NCBI RefSeq assembly: GCF_900215605.1
Contig: NZ_OBEL01000008.1
Span: 78,654-142,653 of the forward strand
Length of the DNA stretch: 64,000 bases
Direction of reading: 5' to 3'
Origin: Cohaesibacter gelatinilyticus
Lineage (GTDB): Bacteria > Pseudomonadota > Alphaproteobacteria > Rhizobiales > Cohaesibacteraceae
In this document: positions 8,798 to 18,255 of the stretch, piece after piece
Layout of the letters: every line of letters begins with the position of its first letter
How positions within the stretch are numbered: position 1 is the first letter of the stretch
The notes under the pieces: model-generated
What the model was told of the DNA's origin: nothing
Database searches by the model: none
The model's input: only the letters and a program-made list of their open reading frames with translations
Translations under genes and position numbers: made by a program

Positions 8798-10255
8798 ATG
8801 GTTGCACAAGTCATACCGGTTGAGAATTTTGATCTGGTCATCTTTGGCGGAACGGGAGATCTGTCCCGTCGTAAAATTCTCCCTGCCCTTTACTGCCGTC
8901 GGCGCGCTGGCCAGTTACCGGCAGATGCCCGCATCATCGCTGCAGCCCATAGTGACAAGGACCAGGACAGTTTCCGGGATCTGGTGCGCACATCCCTGCA
9001 AACATTTCTCGATGAGAGCGTCAAGGATGATGCCTTGGTCGAGGCTTTTCTTGACCAATGCATCTATGTGCGTCTTGATGCCCTGGGGGATGATGGCTGG
9101 TCCGATTTACGTGAGCAATTACGCGAAGATGCCGTTCGAGCCTTCTATTTTTCCGTTGGTCCTTCCCTCTTCGGCCCACTGTCGGAACGATTGGTGACGC
9201 ACCAGATTTCAACGGCGGATAGCCGCATCGTGGTGGAAAAACCATTTGGACATGATCTTGAGAGTGCAAGGGCTCTGAACAATGATCTGGCCCAATGTTT
9301 CAAGGAATCCCAGATCTATCGGATCGACCATTATCTCGGCAAGGAAACCGTTCAGAACCTGATGGCGCTTCGCTTTGCCAATGTTCTGTTCGAGCCTCTT
9401 TGGAACTCACATTATGTCGATCATGTTCAGATCACTGCTGCCGAGGAAATCGGGGTTGAGGGACGCGGGGCCTATTATGATCAGTCGGGCGCCATGCGCG
9501 ACATGGTCCAGAACCATCTCATGCAGCTTCTGTGTCTGACCGCAATGGAGCCTCCGGCCGGTGTTGCCCCCGATGACATTCGCAATGAAAAGCTGAAAGT
9601 CATCAACGCTTTGACTGATGTGCCGACGAGCGATATCGTGCGTGGTCAATATCGCAGCAAGGGTGACAAAGGCTCCTATCTGGAAGATTGCGGAAATCCG
9701 GATAGCCGCACAGAAAGTTTCATTGCGCTCAAAACTCATGTCGAAACATGGCGCTGGGCGGGTACGCCTTTCTATTTGCGCACCGGCAAACGCCTGCGCA
9801 ATCGCATGTCCGAAATTGCCGTCACCTTCAAGGAACCACCGCACAATATATTCGCGGATCGCGCCCCCAATCTCTCCGGCAATACGCTTGTCATTCGCTT
9901 GCAACCGGATGAAGGCATCAAGCTGCATGTCTTGATCAAGGAACCCGGCCCGGGTGGCATTCGCCTGACGGAAGTGCCTCTGGATATGACCTTTGCTGAT
10001 CTGAGCAATAGATCGAGCATCGCAACGCCGGATGCCTATGAGCGATTGCTGATGGATGTGATCCGTGGCGATCAAACCTTGTTCATGCGTGGCGATGAAG
10101 TGGAAGCCGCCTGGAGCTGGGCAGACCGCATGATTACACAATGGGAGCAATCGGCAGACCGGCCACGTCCTTATGACAGCGAGTCTTCCGGACCGGAAGA
10201 TGCCCTGATGCTGATGCACCGGGACAATCGCCGCTGGCGGGAGATTGAAAAGTGA
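8798..10255 (+). CDS. zwf: Glucose-6-phosphate 1-dehydrogenase
   Basis: Oxidises glucose 6-phosphate to 6-phosphogluconolactone with NAD(P)+. The nucleotide-binding motif GGTGDLSRRKILPAL is at residues 17-31, and the active-site signature RIDHYLGKETVQN with its catalytic histidine/lysine is intact. The 485 residues are normal length. It supplies the lactone to Pgl and so feeds Edd. It lies 43 bases after eda and overlaps pgl by four bases. Confidence 0.97.
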   Translation: MVAQVIPVENFDLVIFGGTGDLSRRKILPALYCRRRAGQLPADARIIAAAHSDKDQDSFRDLVRTSLQTFLDESVKDDALVEAFLDQCIYVRLDALGDDGWSDLREQLREDAVRAFYFSVGPSLFGPLSERLVTHQISTADSRIVVEKPFGHDLESARALNNDLAQCFKESQIYRIDHYLGKETVQNLMALRFANVLFEPLWNSHYVDHVQITAAEEIGVEGRGAYYDQSGAMRDMVQNHLMQLLCLTAMEPPAGVAPDDIRNEKLKVINALTDVPTSDIVRGQYRSKGDKGSYLEDCGNPDSRTESFIALKTHVETWRWAGTPFYLRTGKRLRNRMSEIAVTFKEPPHNIFADRAPNLSGNTLVIRLQPDEGIKLHVLIKEPGPGGIRLTEVPLDMTFADLSNRSSIATPDAYERLLMDVIRGDQTLFMRGDEVEAAWSWADRMITQWEQSADRPRPYDSESSGPEDALMLMHRDNRRWREIEK

Positions 10256-10938
10256 CAGACATCCGCTCCTACGACACCCGCGAACAATTGATGCACTCTT
10301 TGGCAGAAAAGGTGGCCAGCGAGTTGAGAGCCGCACTTGAGACAAAAGACTCTGCCAGTCTTGCGGTGCCAGGCGGAACAACGCCTGAGCCTTTCTTCCT
10401 CAATCTGCGCAAGCAGGACCTGGATTGGGAAAAGGTTTTTATTCTTCTGACCGACGAACGCTTCGTGCCGGAAAGCTCTCCACGCTCCAATAGCGCCCTG
10501 ATCCGGCGCAGCCTGTTGCAGGAACACGCCGCCAAAGCCACTTATGTGCCGCTCTATATGGCAGGTGATGCACCAGAAGAAGTTTTGCAAGATCTCTGTG
10601 CCGGGCTTGATCAGGCCCTGCCTTTGGATATCTGCGTTCTTGGCATGGGCACCGATATGCATACGGCTTCGCTTTTCCCGGGCGCTGATTTGCTGAACGA
10701 AGCCTTGTCCGACGCTGCCCCTGCCCTGTTGCCCATGCGCGCACCCGGCGCACCGGAACCACGCCTCACCCTGACCGCACCTGTTCTCAAAGCTGCCGGG
10801 TCCGTTCATCTGCTTATTGCTGGTGAGGAGAAGAAAACCGCTCTTGAACAGGCCATGAATGGTCAGGATGAGTTCGAAGCACCGGTTCGTGCAATTTTGA
10901 ACCGCGACCAATCCACCCTGGTTCATTATGCAGATTAG
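10252..10938 (+). CDS. pgl: 6-phosphogluconolactonase (DevB type)
   Basis: Hydrolyses 6-phosphogluconolactone to 6-phosphogluconate, between Zwf and Edd. The 228-residue protein has the glucosamine-6-phosphate-isomerase-like fold with VPGGTTPEPFF, LTDERFVPESSPRSN and LGMGTDMHTASLFPG. The start is GTG at 10252, overlapping the zwf stop in a GTGA arrangement. Last gene of the operon; a strong hairpin follows. Confidence 0.95.
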   Translation: MTDIRSYDTREQLMHSLAEKVASELRAALETKDSASLAVPGGTTPEPFFLNLRKQDLDWEKVFILLTDERFVPESSPRSNSALIRRSLLQEHAAKATYVPLYMAGDAPEEVLQDLCAGLDQALPLDICVLGMGTDMHTASLFPGADLLNEALSDAAPALLPMRAPGAPEPRLTLTAPVLKAAGSVHLLIAGEEKKTALEQAMNGQDEFEAPVRAILNRDQSTLVHYAD

Positions 10939-10940
10939 AG

Positions 10941-10971
10941 CGTGTTCCCGAAAAGTTGAAGCACTTTTCGG
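10941..10971. repeat. Palindromic element with CCGAAAAG/CTTTTCGG arms
   Basis: CCGAAAAG (10948-10955) and CTTTTCGG (10964-10971) form an inverted repeat, preceded by AGAGCGTGTTC. A second element with the same AGAGC-T-TTC lead and CCGAAAA/TTTTCGG arms occurs at 49933-49978, also just after a gene. Similar CCGAAAA palindromes are common short intergenic repeats in Rhizobiales genomes. Confidence 0.6.
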
Positions 10972-10998
10972 ATAAGAAATCGCTTTGGATCAAAGGGT

Positions 10999-11040
10999 TA
11001 AAGCACCACTCACGATTGAACGATTGTGAGCAGTGCTTTA
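10999..11040. terminator. Hairpin between convergent pgl and lysR
   Basis: TAAAGCACCACTCAC (10999-11013) pairs with GTGAGCAGTGCTTTA (11026-11040): 15-bp arms with two central mismatches and a 12-base loop. It lies between the 3' ends of two convergent genes, and A/T-rich arm ends give a U-run on either strand. It probably terminates in both directions. Confidence 0.6.
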
Positions 11041-11068
11041 GGACATAGGGTCCTTGGCATGGCTATTT

Positions 11069-11947
11069 TCATGCAAGAATGTCCTTGATCTGCTCAAACA
11101 ACCATGTAGCAGCCGGTCCCATACAGGAATTCTTGAGCTTGATACACTCAACCGGCGGACTCCAGAGCTTATGCTCAAACCGTAATTTCAGCCTGGACAA
11201 ATGGCCGGATGCAATTGCCGCATCAACCATATGCTCCGGCAGATAGGCCCACCCCACCCCTTGCAGAACCAGATCCTGCATTGTGTGAAAGCTGGTCGCA
11301 TACCAAACTTGCGTCGATAAGGTAGGAAATTGCGCAAGAACACTGCCCTGGGGGCTCCGCAACAGAAGTTGACGATGGGACAGCAATTCATTCGCCCCGA
11401 TCTCGGCAAGCTTCGTAAGCGGATAATCCGGTGCGCTAACAGACACAAATGGCAGATTGCCAATGAACGTCTGCTCCACGCCTTTTTGAACCCCTCCGCT
11501 GGAAAACATCAGACCGATATCAGCCATATCCTGCAAAACCATATTGGGAATTTCGGGACTGATACCAGATTGCAGGTCAATTTGCGTGGCGGGAAATCTC
11601 TGTCCAAATTCAATCAATATCCGGCCCAGCGAGGGAAGAACCAGGGCATCATCGATCATGAGCCTTATGCAGGTTTCCTCACCTTGAAAAATACTGTTCG
11701 CTGCGCTTGTCATATCATCAAGCTGCATCAGAACTGCCCGGGCATGGATCAGCATGCGGTCACCGTTATCGGTGAGTTGCGGTTTTCGGGTGGTCCGGTC
11801 AAAAAGCTCAAACCCCAGATCGACTTCCAGATTGACAATTGCCGTACTGACGGCTGACTGTCCCTTGCCCAAAGCTCTACCAGCTGCAGAAAAACTACCC
11901 GATTCAGCTGCTGCTATGAACATTCTCAGTTGATCCAGGCTTGGCAC
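11069..11947 (-). CDS. LysR-family transcriptional regulator
   Basis: A 292-residue LysR regulator. The N-terminal helix-turn-helix is clear (LDQLRMFIAAAESGSFSAAGRALGKGQSAVSTAIVNLE), followed by a two-lobed effector domain. It is divergent from an azoreductase-like gene across 128 bases. That gap contains overlapping dyads TGATAAAATCA (11963-11973) and TTAGTTACTAA (11974-11984), candidate binding sites. It probably controls the neighbour in response to quinones or electrophiles, as such pairs often do; the effector cannot be read from the sequence. Confidence 0.9.
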   Translation of the reverse strand: MPSLDQLRMFIAAAESGSFSAAGRALGKGQSAVSTAIVNLEVDLGFELFDRTTRKPQLTDNGDRMLIHARAVLMQLDDMTSAANSIFQGEETCIRLMIDDALVLPSLGRILIEFGQRFPATQIDLQSGISPEIPNMVLQDMADIGLMFSSGGVQKGVEQTFIGNLPFVSVSAPDYPLTKLAEIGANELLSHRQLLLRSPQGSVLAQFPTLSTQVWYATSFHTMQDLVLQGVGWAYLPEHMVDAAIASGHLSRLKLRFEHKLWSPPVECIKLKNSCMGPAATWLFEQIKDILA

Positions 11948-11962
11948 TGTTTATCCATCTAT

Positions 11963-11984
11963 TGATAAAATCATTAGTTACTAA
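11963..11984. promoter_or_regulatory. Dyads in the lysR-azoR divergent region
   Basis: Two adjoining short perfect palindromes, TGATAAAATCA (11963-11973) and TTAGTTACTAA (11974-11984), occupy the middle of the divergent gap. LysR regulators usually bind dyads in such places, so these are the best operator candidates here. Confidence 0.35.
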
Positions 11985-12075
11985 CTTTATACCATTTCTT
12001 TTCTCGATTAATCAATTTGTGTCTTCCCACACCAATGAGAAGACCAACAACTTAAATTGAGAGAGAAGAAGCCAC

Positions 12076-12675
12076 ATGACAATTCTGTTGCAAATCAATA
12101 CCAGCATGCAGGAGACAGCCTCACAATCCTCAAACCTTGCAGACAAGGTAAGCGAAAAACTGCTCACCAAATTTGCAGATATGCGACGCATAAAACGTGA
12201 TCTGGGCAAACATCCTGTTCCGCATCTTGATCATGACACATTTCAAACTTTCCTCGATCCGAACACTGCTGTTACTTCCGCACAAAAGGCCGGATTGGCG
12301 CGTTCCGATATATTGATCTCGGAATTGAAGGATGCACAGATACTCGTACTGGGAGTGCCCATGTATAATCTGATGATCCCATCGACCCTTAAAAGCTGGA
12401 TCGATCATGTTACGCGTGCCGGACAAACATTTGCATTCACTGAGGATGGTCCCGTCGGGCTTTTAAAAGACAAGAAAGCCTATATCGTCATTGCTCAGGG
12501 TGGCAATTTTCTGGGAACATCCGACGATCTGGCAACAGCTTATCTCAGATCGGCTTTCGGCTTCATGGGAATTGTCGATCTGGAATTCATCTATGTGCAG
12601 GGTCTGGCGATGGGAGATGAGGCGGCAAAAGCTGGACTGCACGCAGCAAGCCTGGCGATCAGGGCGTTAATTTGA
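12076..12675 (+). CDS. azoR: FMN-dependent NADH:quinone/azo oxidoreductase (AzoR-like)
   Basis: A 199-residue flavodoxin-fold enzyme of the AzoR/NAD(P)H:quinone reductase family, which performs two-electron reduction of quinones and azo compounds in the cytoplasm. Visible motifs are LLQINTSMQETASQSS for the FMN phosphate, LGVPMYNLMIPSTLKSWIDHVTRAGQTF for the flavin ring, and AQGGNF. A purine-rich ribosome site precedes ATG 12076. Its 3' end faces the kinase gene with only a 7-base gap. Confidence 0.88.
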   Translation: MTILLQINTSMQETASQSSNLADKVSEKLLTKFADMRRIKRDLGKHPVPHLDHDTFQTFLDPNTAVTSAQKAGLARSDILISELKDAQILVLGVPMYNLMIPSTLKSWIDHVTRAGQTFAFTEDGPVGLLKDKKAYIVIAQGGNFLGTSDDLATAYLRSAFGFMGIVDLEFIYVQGLAMGDEAAKAGLHAASLAIRALI

Positions 12676-12682
12676 TTGTTGG

Positions 12683-14128
12683 CTAATTGCTTTGTTCTCT
12701 TGGCAGATGGACCTCCACGAGTAACCCATCCGAGCCATTCTTGAGGGACAGCTCTCCCTTGTGATGCTTGATAATCTCGTTGGCGATGCTCAGGCCCAAA
12801 CCTGAGCCACGCTGCAATTTGCTCCAATGCCCCCGTACGAATGGCAGCATGACCTGATCCATCTTCTCGGCTGGAATACCCGGTCCACCATCTGTGATAC
12901 GAATGATCAGATGATCGCTGCCATCATACCCCAGCGAGATGTCTGCATAGCGTCCATATTTCAGGCTGTTATCAATGAGATTCACAAGGGCACGGCGCAG
13001 TTTTTTGGGCTGACCAATCATCATGCCATGGGTCTCGGCGGAAACCAGCACCGGCGCGGTGCCCCCAAAGACTGATGCGACCCCGCCAATTTCTATCTGC
13101 TCCGGCAGTGCAAAACGCACATCCTTGCCAATATCACAATAGTCATCACACAGGCTCTGGATCAGGGAATCCAACGAGAATTTGAAATGATCTTCGGGAA
13201 GTTTGCGCACCGACAACAGATCCAACGCCCCTTCAACAAGACAGGAAATTTCCTCCAGATCACTGAGAAATTTCTCCTGCATCTCCTTTTCCTTCATGAT
13301 CTCCGCTCGCAGGCGAAGACGGGTGACGGGCGTTCTCAAATCGTGAGAAATGGAGGCAAGGCTCTGAATCTGACTTTCCTGCTCGCGATCGAACTGGCGC
13401 TGCAAGGAATTGATATGATCCTGAATGGCAATGGCTTCCTCGGAAGCAAAGGACCCCAGACTGGCCCGTGGATTTTCGCGCTTTTGGGCCAGTTTCTTGA
13501 AAGGTATGGTCAGACTGAGAGACAAGGGGAAAATCGCTGCAAGCATGCCGATGATCCCGATCAGCGCCAGAAGCATGCTTTTGGCTTCCGATAAGCGATC
13601 ATGCCAGATTTGCGGTGCTTCTATCAGCAGAACACTGTCATCCGACAAGAAAATCAGCAGGTTCGCCTCCATATCCTGCCGGGCTATTCCGTGGGAAAGC
13701 GAGGAAAGACGCATGTTGGCATCAACATTTGAATTGTCAGGATTCGCCCGCAACAGACCAGGGCGGGGCGGGGCGCTTTTGAACTGCACAGCAGCCCGGA
13801 CCCGAAGATCATCAAGGCTTAGGATCAGCGGAATGACATGAACATCAGGATTTGCGGGAAAGGCCTCAAGATGCTGCACCTCATAGGGCAACCCTTGCCT
13901 GATCGCAACAGGCATGTTTTTTTCAACCTGCCAATTCTGCTCAACGACCCGTGCAAGAATACCGCCAGTCATTTCCGCTATCTGCAGATCCGTCTGCCGG
14001 TTTTGATAAGCAATAAGCAGAAACCATGCGGCCAGAGCACCAGCCAGAAAGCTCAAAATCGCAATCAGTGGCAAGCGTGCCGACAAGCGTCGAGGAAACA
14101 AACCCAACAGCTGATTGAGACCGTTCAT
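12683..14128 (-). CDS. Membrane sensor histidine kinase, GtrS-like
   Basis: A 481-residue EnvZ-type kinase. It has transmembrane segments at about 20-40 and 185-207 flanking a periplasmic sensor of about 145 residues. The dimerisation helix follows with phospho-acceptor His262 in SISHDLRTPVTRLR, then an ATPase domain (N-box NLIDNSLKYG, DGGPGIP, GSGLGLSI). It starts on the response regulator's stop codon (ATGA overlap). Divergence from gtsABCD, and the same arrangement around Pseudomonas gtrS-gltR, suggest it senses a glucose-derived acid; that is inference from context. Confidence 0.88.
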   Translation of the reverse strand: MNGLNQLLGLFPRRLSARLPLIAILSFLAGALAAWFLLIAYQNRQTDLQIAEMTGGILARVVEQNWQVEKNMPVAIRQGLPYEVQHLEAFPANPDVHVIPLILSLDDLRVRAAVQFKSAPPRPGLLRANPDNSNVDANMRLSSLSHGIARQDMEANLLIFLSDDSVLLIEAPQIWHDRLSEAKSMLLALIGIIGMLAAIFPLSLSLTIPFKKLAQKRENPRASLGSFASEEAIAIQDHINSLQRQFDREQESQIQSLASISHDLRTPVTRLRLRAEIMKEKEMQEKFLSDLEEISCLVEGALDLLSVRKLPEDHFKFSLDSLIQSLCDDYCDIGKDVRFALPEQIEIGGVASVFGGTAPVLVSAETHGMMIGQPKKLRRALVNLIDNSLKYGRYADISLGYDGSDHLIIRITDGGPGIPAEKMDQVMLPFVRGHWSKLQRGSGLGLSIANEIIKHHKGELSLKNGSDGLLVEVHLPREQSN

Positions 14129-14868
14129 TCCCTCCTGCCTCCTGATGAGGTCTGGTTGGAAGCGGCTGCGTCAAGCGGTGTGATATCGGAGCAGAATTTA
14201 TAACCCTGATTACGCACGGTACGGATGAAGTCGGCTTCTTTGTCGATATCAAACAGTTTCTTGCGCAATCGGCTCACCAAAATATCGATCCGGCGATCTC
14301 CCGGCTCTATATCCTGCCCGATCAACAATTGCGCCAGATCATCCCGCGAGACCGGATTGGGGGAGGTCCGCGCCAGAATAGCCAGCACGGAATATTCACG
14401 TGTACTCAGCGGGACAAGCAAATTGCCCGGTCCATGGAGCTGTTCCGCAGACAAATCCAGCACCCAGCCGGAAAATTGCAACTTGCCGGATGTCGCTTTG
14501 GCTTGATGCGACCCCGTCCGGCGCAACAAAGCATTGATGCGCGCCAGCAGCTCCCGCGGATTGAACGGTTTTTCGATGTAATCATCCGCTCCCAGCTCGA
14601 TACCAATGATGCGCTCGGTGTCCCCCTTCACCGCAGAGAGAATGATAATGGGAATATCGGACATCTGACGAATATGACGACAGACCTCAAGGCCGCTGTC
14701 ACCCGGCAGCATAACATCAACAATCATCAGATCGAACAGATCTGGAGCATGCTGATAGGCTTCTTCAGCGCTGGCCGAGACCGTACACTCGAACTGTCGC
14801 TCTGTCAGATAGCTGGACAGAAGCGCAGAAATCTCGGGATCATCTTCAATGATATGGATACGGCGCAC
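14125..14868 (-). CDS. OmpR-family response regulator, GltR-like
   Basis: Receiver domain with Asp9/Asp10 and phospho-acceptor Asp51 (MIVDVMLPG), then a C-terminal winged helix (LSTREYSVLAILA...RLRKKLF). I place the start at GTG 14868, giving 247 residues, because GGGAGG lies at good spacing upstream and VRRIHIIEDD is a normal receiver start. An upstream in-frame ATG at 14985 would add 39 residues unlike any receiver. It is divergent from gtsA across 201 bases and likely activates the glucose transporter, and perhaps ED genes, as GltR does in Pseudomonas. Confidence 0.9.
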   Translation of the reverse strand: MRRIHIIEDDPEISALLSSYLTERQFECTVSASAEEAYQHAPDLFDLMIVDVMLPGDSGLEVCRHIRQMSDIPIIILSAVKGDTERIIGIELGADDYIEKPFNPRELLARINALLRRTGSHQAKATSGKLQFSGWVLDLSAEQLHGPGNLLVPLSTREYSVLAILARTSPNPVSRDDLAQLLIGQDIEPGDRRIDILVSRLRKKLFDIDKEADFIRTVRNQGYKFCSDITPLDAAASNQTSSGGRRE

Positions 14869-15069
14869 AGATCCCTCCCCCGGGTTTTCTGTAGTTTCGA
14901 ACAAAGCAATTGTTACGACAAGATCTATAATGTTGCAGTTTGTAACATTCACTCTGTTATGCTTGGTTTTCTGAAACAAAAACATACAAAAATCTGCGCT
15001 ACAGGCAGATCAAAATCCTCTAACGTTTGGCAACATGGATTTCGATCAATGAATTTCTGGGAGGAAAGA

Positions 15070-16320
15070 ATGAAATCATTGAAATTTGCTCTATTGGGTG
15101 CCATTGCCTTGGCAGCAACCCCATTTTCCGTACAGGCCGAACCAACTGCAGAAGTTCTGCACTACTGGACATCCGGTGGTGAAGCAAAGGCTCTGAAAGC
15201 CCTGCAAAAGACTTTCAAGGATCGCGGCGGCAAATGGGTGGATGCCCCGGTTGCAGGTGGTGGTGGTGATGCACAGGCAGCGGTTCTGCGCTCCCGCGTT
15301 CTTGCAGGTGATCCACCAGCAGCGGTGCAGATCAAAGGTCCAAACATCAAGGAATGGGCCGAAGCTGGCGCATTGGGTGATCTGAGCGCAGTGGCAAAAG
15401 CCCAGAATTGGGATGGTGTTCTTCCTCAAGCCATCAAGGATATCGTGAAATATGACGGCAAATATGTTGCCGTTCCCGTGAACGTGCACCGCGTTGACTG
15501 GATTTGGGCAAACCCCAAGGTTTTGGCCAAAGTTGGTGCAAAAGTTCCAACCACCTGGGCTGAATTCAATGAGACGGCAGACAAGCTGAAAGCCGCAGGC
15601 ATCGTACCATTGGCCCACGGTGGCCAGCCTTGGCAGGACGCAACCGTATTCGAAACTGTCGTTCTGGGTATTGGTGGCATCGATTTCTATCGTAAGGCAC
15701 TTGTTGAGCTGGATGAGGAGGCGCTTGGTTCAGACACCATGGTCAAGGTTTTCGATCAGATGCGCAAGATGCGTGGCTATGTCGATCCTGACTTCCCTGG
15801 CCGTGACTGGAACCTTGCCACCGGCATGGTCATGCGTGGTGAAGCTGCCATGCAGATCATGGGTGACTGGGCGAAAGGCGAATTTGCCGCCGCAGGCAAG
15901 AAACCTGGCGTTGATTACATCTGTGCTTCCACACCATCTGATGGTGGGTATCTGTTGAACTCCGACAGCTTTGCCATGTTCAATGTCAAAGGCGATGACA
16001 AGGCAAAAGGTCAAGCTTTGCTGGCGGAATTGATCCTGTCTGAGGATTTCCAGGAAACCTTCAACCTCTATAAAGGCTCCGTTCCCGCCCGTACCGGCGT
16101 CAAGCGCGACAATTTTGACAGCTGTGCATTGAAATCCATGGATGACATGGAAGCAGCTGCAAAATCCAACAAACTGCTCGGATCTGTCGCTCATGAAATT
16201 GCACAGGCCGGAGCCATCCGCGGTGCTTTCACTGATGTAGCGACTGCGCATTTCAATTCCGACATGTCTTCCGAGGAAGCCACGAAGAAACTGGTTGAAG
16301 CGATCAAACTCGCCCAATAA
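15070..16320 (+). CDS. gtsA: Glucose ABC transporter periplasmic binding protein (GtsA-like)
   Basis: Sugar-binding receptor of an ABC importer, 416 residues. A signal peptide ends at SVQAEP. The mature protein carries motifs I recognise from Pseudomonas GtsA: VLHYWTSGGE, PVAGGGGDAQAAVL, VAVPVNVHRVDWIWANP, PLAHGGQPWQD and MGDWAKGE. ATG 15070 has AGGAAAGA upstream. An in-frame reading far upstream is an artefact of the divergent regulator. A stable hairpin follows the gene, which commonly protects receptor mRNA so that receptor exceeds permease. Glucose is the likely ligand from homology and from glk downstream. Confidence 0.93.
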   Translation: MKSLKFALLGAIALAATPFSVQAEPTAEVLHYWTSGGEAKALKALQKTFKDRGGKWVDAPVAGGGGDAQAAVLRSRVLAGDPPAAVQIKGPNIKEWAEAGALGDLSAVAKAQNWDGVLPQAIKDIVKYDGKYVAVPVNVHRVDWIWANPKVLAKVGAKVPTTWAEFNETADKLKAAGIVPLAHGGQPWQDATVFETVVLGIGGIDFYRKALVELDEEALGSDTMVKVFDQMRKMRGYVDPDFPGRDWNLATGMVMRGEAAMQIMGDWAKGEFAAAGKKPGVDYICASTPSDGGYLLNSDSFAMFNVKGDDKAKGQALLAELILSEDFQETFNLYKGSVPARTGVKRDNFDSCALKSMDDMEAAAKSNKLLGSVAHEIAQAGAIRGAFTDVATAHFNSDMSSEEATKKLVEAIKLAQ

Positions 16321-16334
16321 CCAGACTTGCAGAA

Positions 16335-16362
16335 CGGGCCTGTTACCCTTGTAACAGGCCCG
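16335..16362 (+). terminator. Stem-loop between gtsA and gtsB
   Basis: CGGGCCTGTTAC (16335-16346) and GTAACAGGCCCG (16351-16362) form a perfect 12-bp stem with a 4-base loop and no strong U-run after it. Position between receptor and permease genes suggests partial termination or 3' mRNA protection rather than a full stop. Confidence 0.75.
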
Positions 16363-16465
16363 ATTTGTAAGCAAAGTAGGGTTGAGTGACAAAATCTAAC
16401 GCTCAATTGACCGCCCTGCACTATTTCCAAGTGCCAATATATTCTGTGCCATTGTAAGGAGAACC

Positions 16466-17365
16466 ATGATGGCTCGTTCTCATGGAGGCATCGCTCGCAA
16501 GCTTGAGCGATGGATTCCCCAATTGGTCGTGTCTCCCGGCTTTCTGGCAATTGTCGTCTTCGTTTATGGCTTCATCTTCTGGACCGGTTATATCTCGACA
16601 ACCAAATCCAAAATGCTTCCCAACTACACCTTCATCGGTCTGCGCCCCTATGAGCGCCTGTTCCAGATGGACCGTTGGGAAGTCGCCTTCAACAATCTGT
16701 TTGTCTTCGGATTTGTGTTCATTGTGGTCGCAATCGCCATAGGTTGTTTGCTGGCCATTCTGCTTGATCAGAAAATTCGCGCAGAAGGGGCCATTCGAAC
16801 AGTATATCTTTATCCAATGGCCATCTCCTTCATCATTACCGGCACCGCCTGGAAATGGATCATGAATCCATCGCTGGGACTGGAATCCGTTATTCGTTCC
16901 TGGGGTTGGGAGAGTTTTTCCTTCGGCTGGACCGTCAGCCAGGACCTTGCCGTCTATGCATTGGTCATGGCTGCTGTATGGCAATCAGCCGGCTTCGTCA
17001 TGGCCTTGTTTCTGTCCGCACTTCGCAGTGTAGATCAGGACATCATCAAAGCCGCCAGTCTGGATGGTGCATCACCTGCAAAGATTTATCTGCGCATCAT
17101 TCTGCCCTCCATGCGTCCGGTCTTCATGAGTGCAGTTGTAATCCTCTCTCATCTGGCCATCAAGAGCTTCGATCTGGTAGTGGCACTCACAGGCGGTGGA
17201 CCAGGCTATTCATCCACTCTGCCAGCCAACTTTATGTATGAGATGACATTTCGACGCAATGAGATCGGCGTCGGTGCGGCCTCGGCCATGATCATGCTGG
17301 CAACCGTTGCCGCAATCATGGTGCCTTATCTCTATTCCGAACTGAGAGGGCAGAAAAATGGCTAA
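16466..17365 (+). CDS. gtsB: Sugar ABC transporter permease (GtsB-like, MalF type)
   Basis: Inner-membrane permease subunit, 299 residues, with about six hydrophobic segments. It carries the EAA loop that contacts the ATPase (AASLDGASPAKIYLRIILPSMRP). It follows gtsA after 145 bases containing a stem-loop and overlaps gtsC by eight bases. Forms the channel with GtsC. The start could be either of two consecutive ATGs, 16466 or 16469. Confidence 0.93.
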   Translation: MMARSHGGIARKLERWIPQLVVSPGFLAIVVFVYGFIFWTGYISTTKSKMLPNYTFIGLRPYERLFQMDRWEVAFNNLFVFGFVFIVVAIAIGCLLAILLDQKIRAEGAIRTVYLYPMAISFIITGTAWKWIMNPSLGLESVIRSWGWESFSFGWTVSQDLAVYALVMAAVWQSAGFVMALFLSALRSVDQDIIKAASLDGASPAKIYLRIILPSMRPVFMSAVVILSHLAIKSFDLVVALTGGGPGYSSTLPANFMYEMTFRRNEIGVGAASAMIMLATVAAIMVPYLYSELRGQKNG

Positions 17366-18245
17366 TATTGATATGATAACCCAGGCCCCAACGCCCTCCA
17401 GATGGGTCGGACGCCTGCTGATCTGGTCTTTGTTGATCCTGTTCGCTATATGGTTCCTGTTACCTGCCTATGTGGTCGTCGGCACGTCCCTGAAGGATCT
17501 GGAAGAAATCCGTGGTGGCTCATTGTTGGCTCTTCCACACGAATTGAACTTCTCTGCCTGGAAATTTGCCTGGAGTGAAGCTTGCATCGGGGTGCAATGC
17601 ACCGGCTTGAAGCCGTATTTCTGGAACTCGGTCTCCATGGCTCTGCCATCTGTCTTTCTATCCACTTTGCTGGGTGCGATGACAGGTTATGCCCTGACCA
17701 AATGGAAATTCAAGGGCGCTAATATTGTCTTTGCATTGATCCTGTTTGGCTGCTTTGTACCCTTTCAAGTGGTCATCTTGCCAATGGCGCAGACTTTGGG
17801 TCTGATCGGCATCACCAACACCGTCTATGGTCTGATCCTGGTTCATACGGTTTATGGCCTTGCCTTCACCACCCTGTTTTTCCGCAATTATTATGTGACG
17901 ATCCCTGATGAGTTGGTGAAGGCAGCAACCATCGATGGTGCTGGATTTTTCACCATCTTCATCCGTATCATCCTGCCACTGTCACCCCCCATCATCGTGG
18001 TTTCGGTCATCTGGCAGTTTACACAAATCTGGAACGACTTCCTGTTTGGCGCCAGCTTCACCACTGGTGGCGCTCAGCCAATCATGGTTGCGATGAACAA
18101 TCTGGTGAACACCACCACAGGGGTGAAGCAATATAACGTGGACATGGCAGCAGCCTTGATCACCGCAGCCCCAACCTTATTGGTTTACATCATTGCTGGT
18201 CGGTATTTCGTTCGTGGCCTGACCGCAGGCTCAGTCAAAGGATAA
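17358..18245 (+). CDS. gtsC: Sugar ABC transporter permease (GtsC-like, MalG type)
   Basis: Second membrane subunit, 295 residues, six hydrophobic segments. The EAA loop is [24 protein letters not shown]. It overlaps gtsB by eight bases, so the two permeases are made in a 1:1 ratio by coupled translation. Ten bases separate it from the ATPase gene. Confidence 0.93.
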   Translation: MANIDMITQAPTPSRWVGRLLIWSLLILFAIWFLLPAYVVVGTSLKDLEEIRGGSLLALPHELNFSAWKFAWSEACIGVQCTGLKPYFWNSVSMALPSVFLSTLLGAMTGYALTKWKFKGANIVFALILFGCFVPFQVVILPMAQTLGLIGITNTVYGLILVHTVYGLAFTTLFFRNYYVTIPDELVKAATIDGAGFFTIFIRIILPLSPPIIVVSVIWQFTQIWNDFLFGASFTTGGAQPIMVAMNNLVNTTTGVKQYNVDMAAALITAAPTLLVYIIAGRYFVRGLTAGSVKG

Positions 18246-18255
18246 GGAGAGAGAT

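Noticed and set aside
9407..10381. 324-residue minus-strand frame opposite zwf
   Set aside because: Zwf has complete catalytic motifs; the opposite frame has none.
14329..15069. Long N-terminal extension of the gtsA frame
   Set aside because: The upstream part lies opposite the response regulator and lacks any domain. The signal peptide begins exactly at ATG 15070 with a ribosome site.
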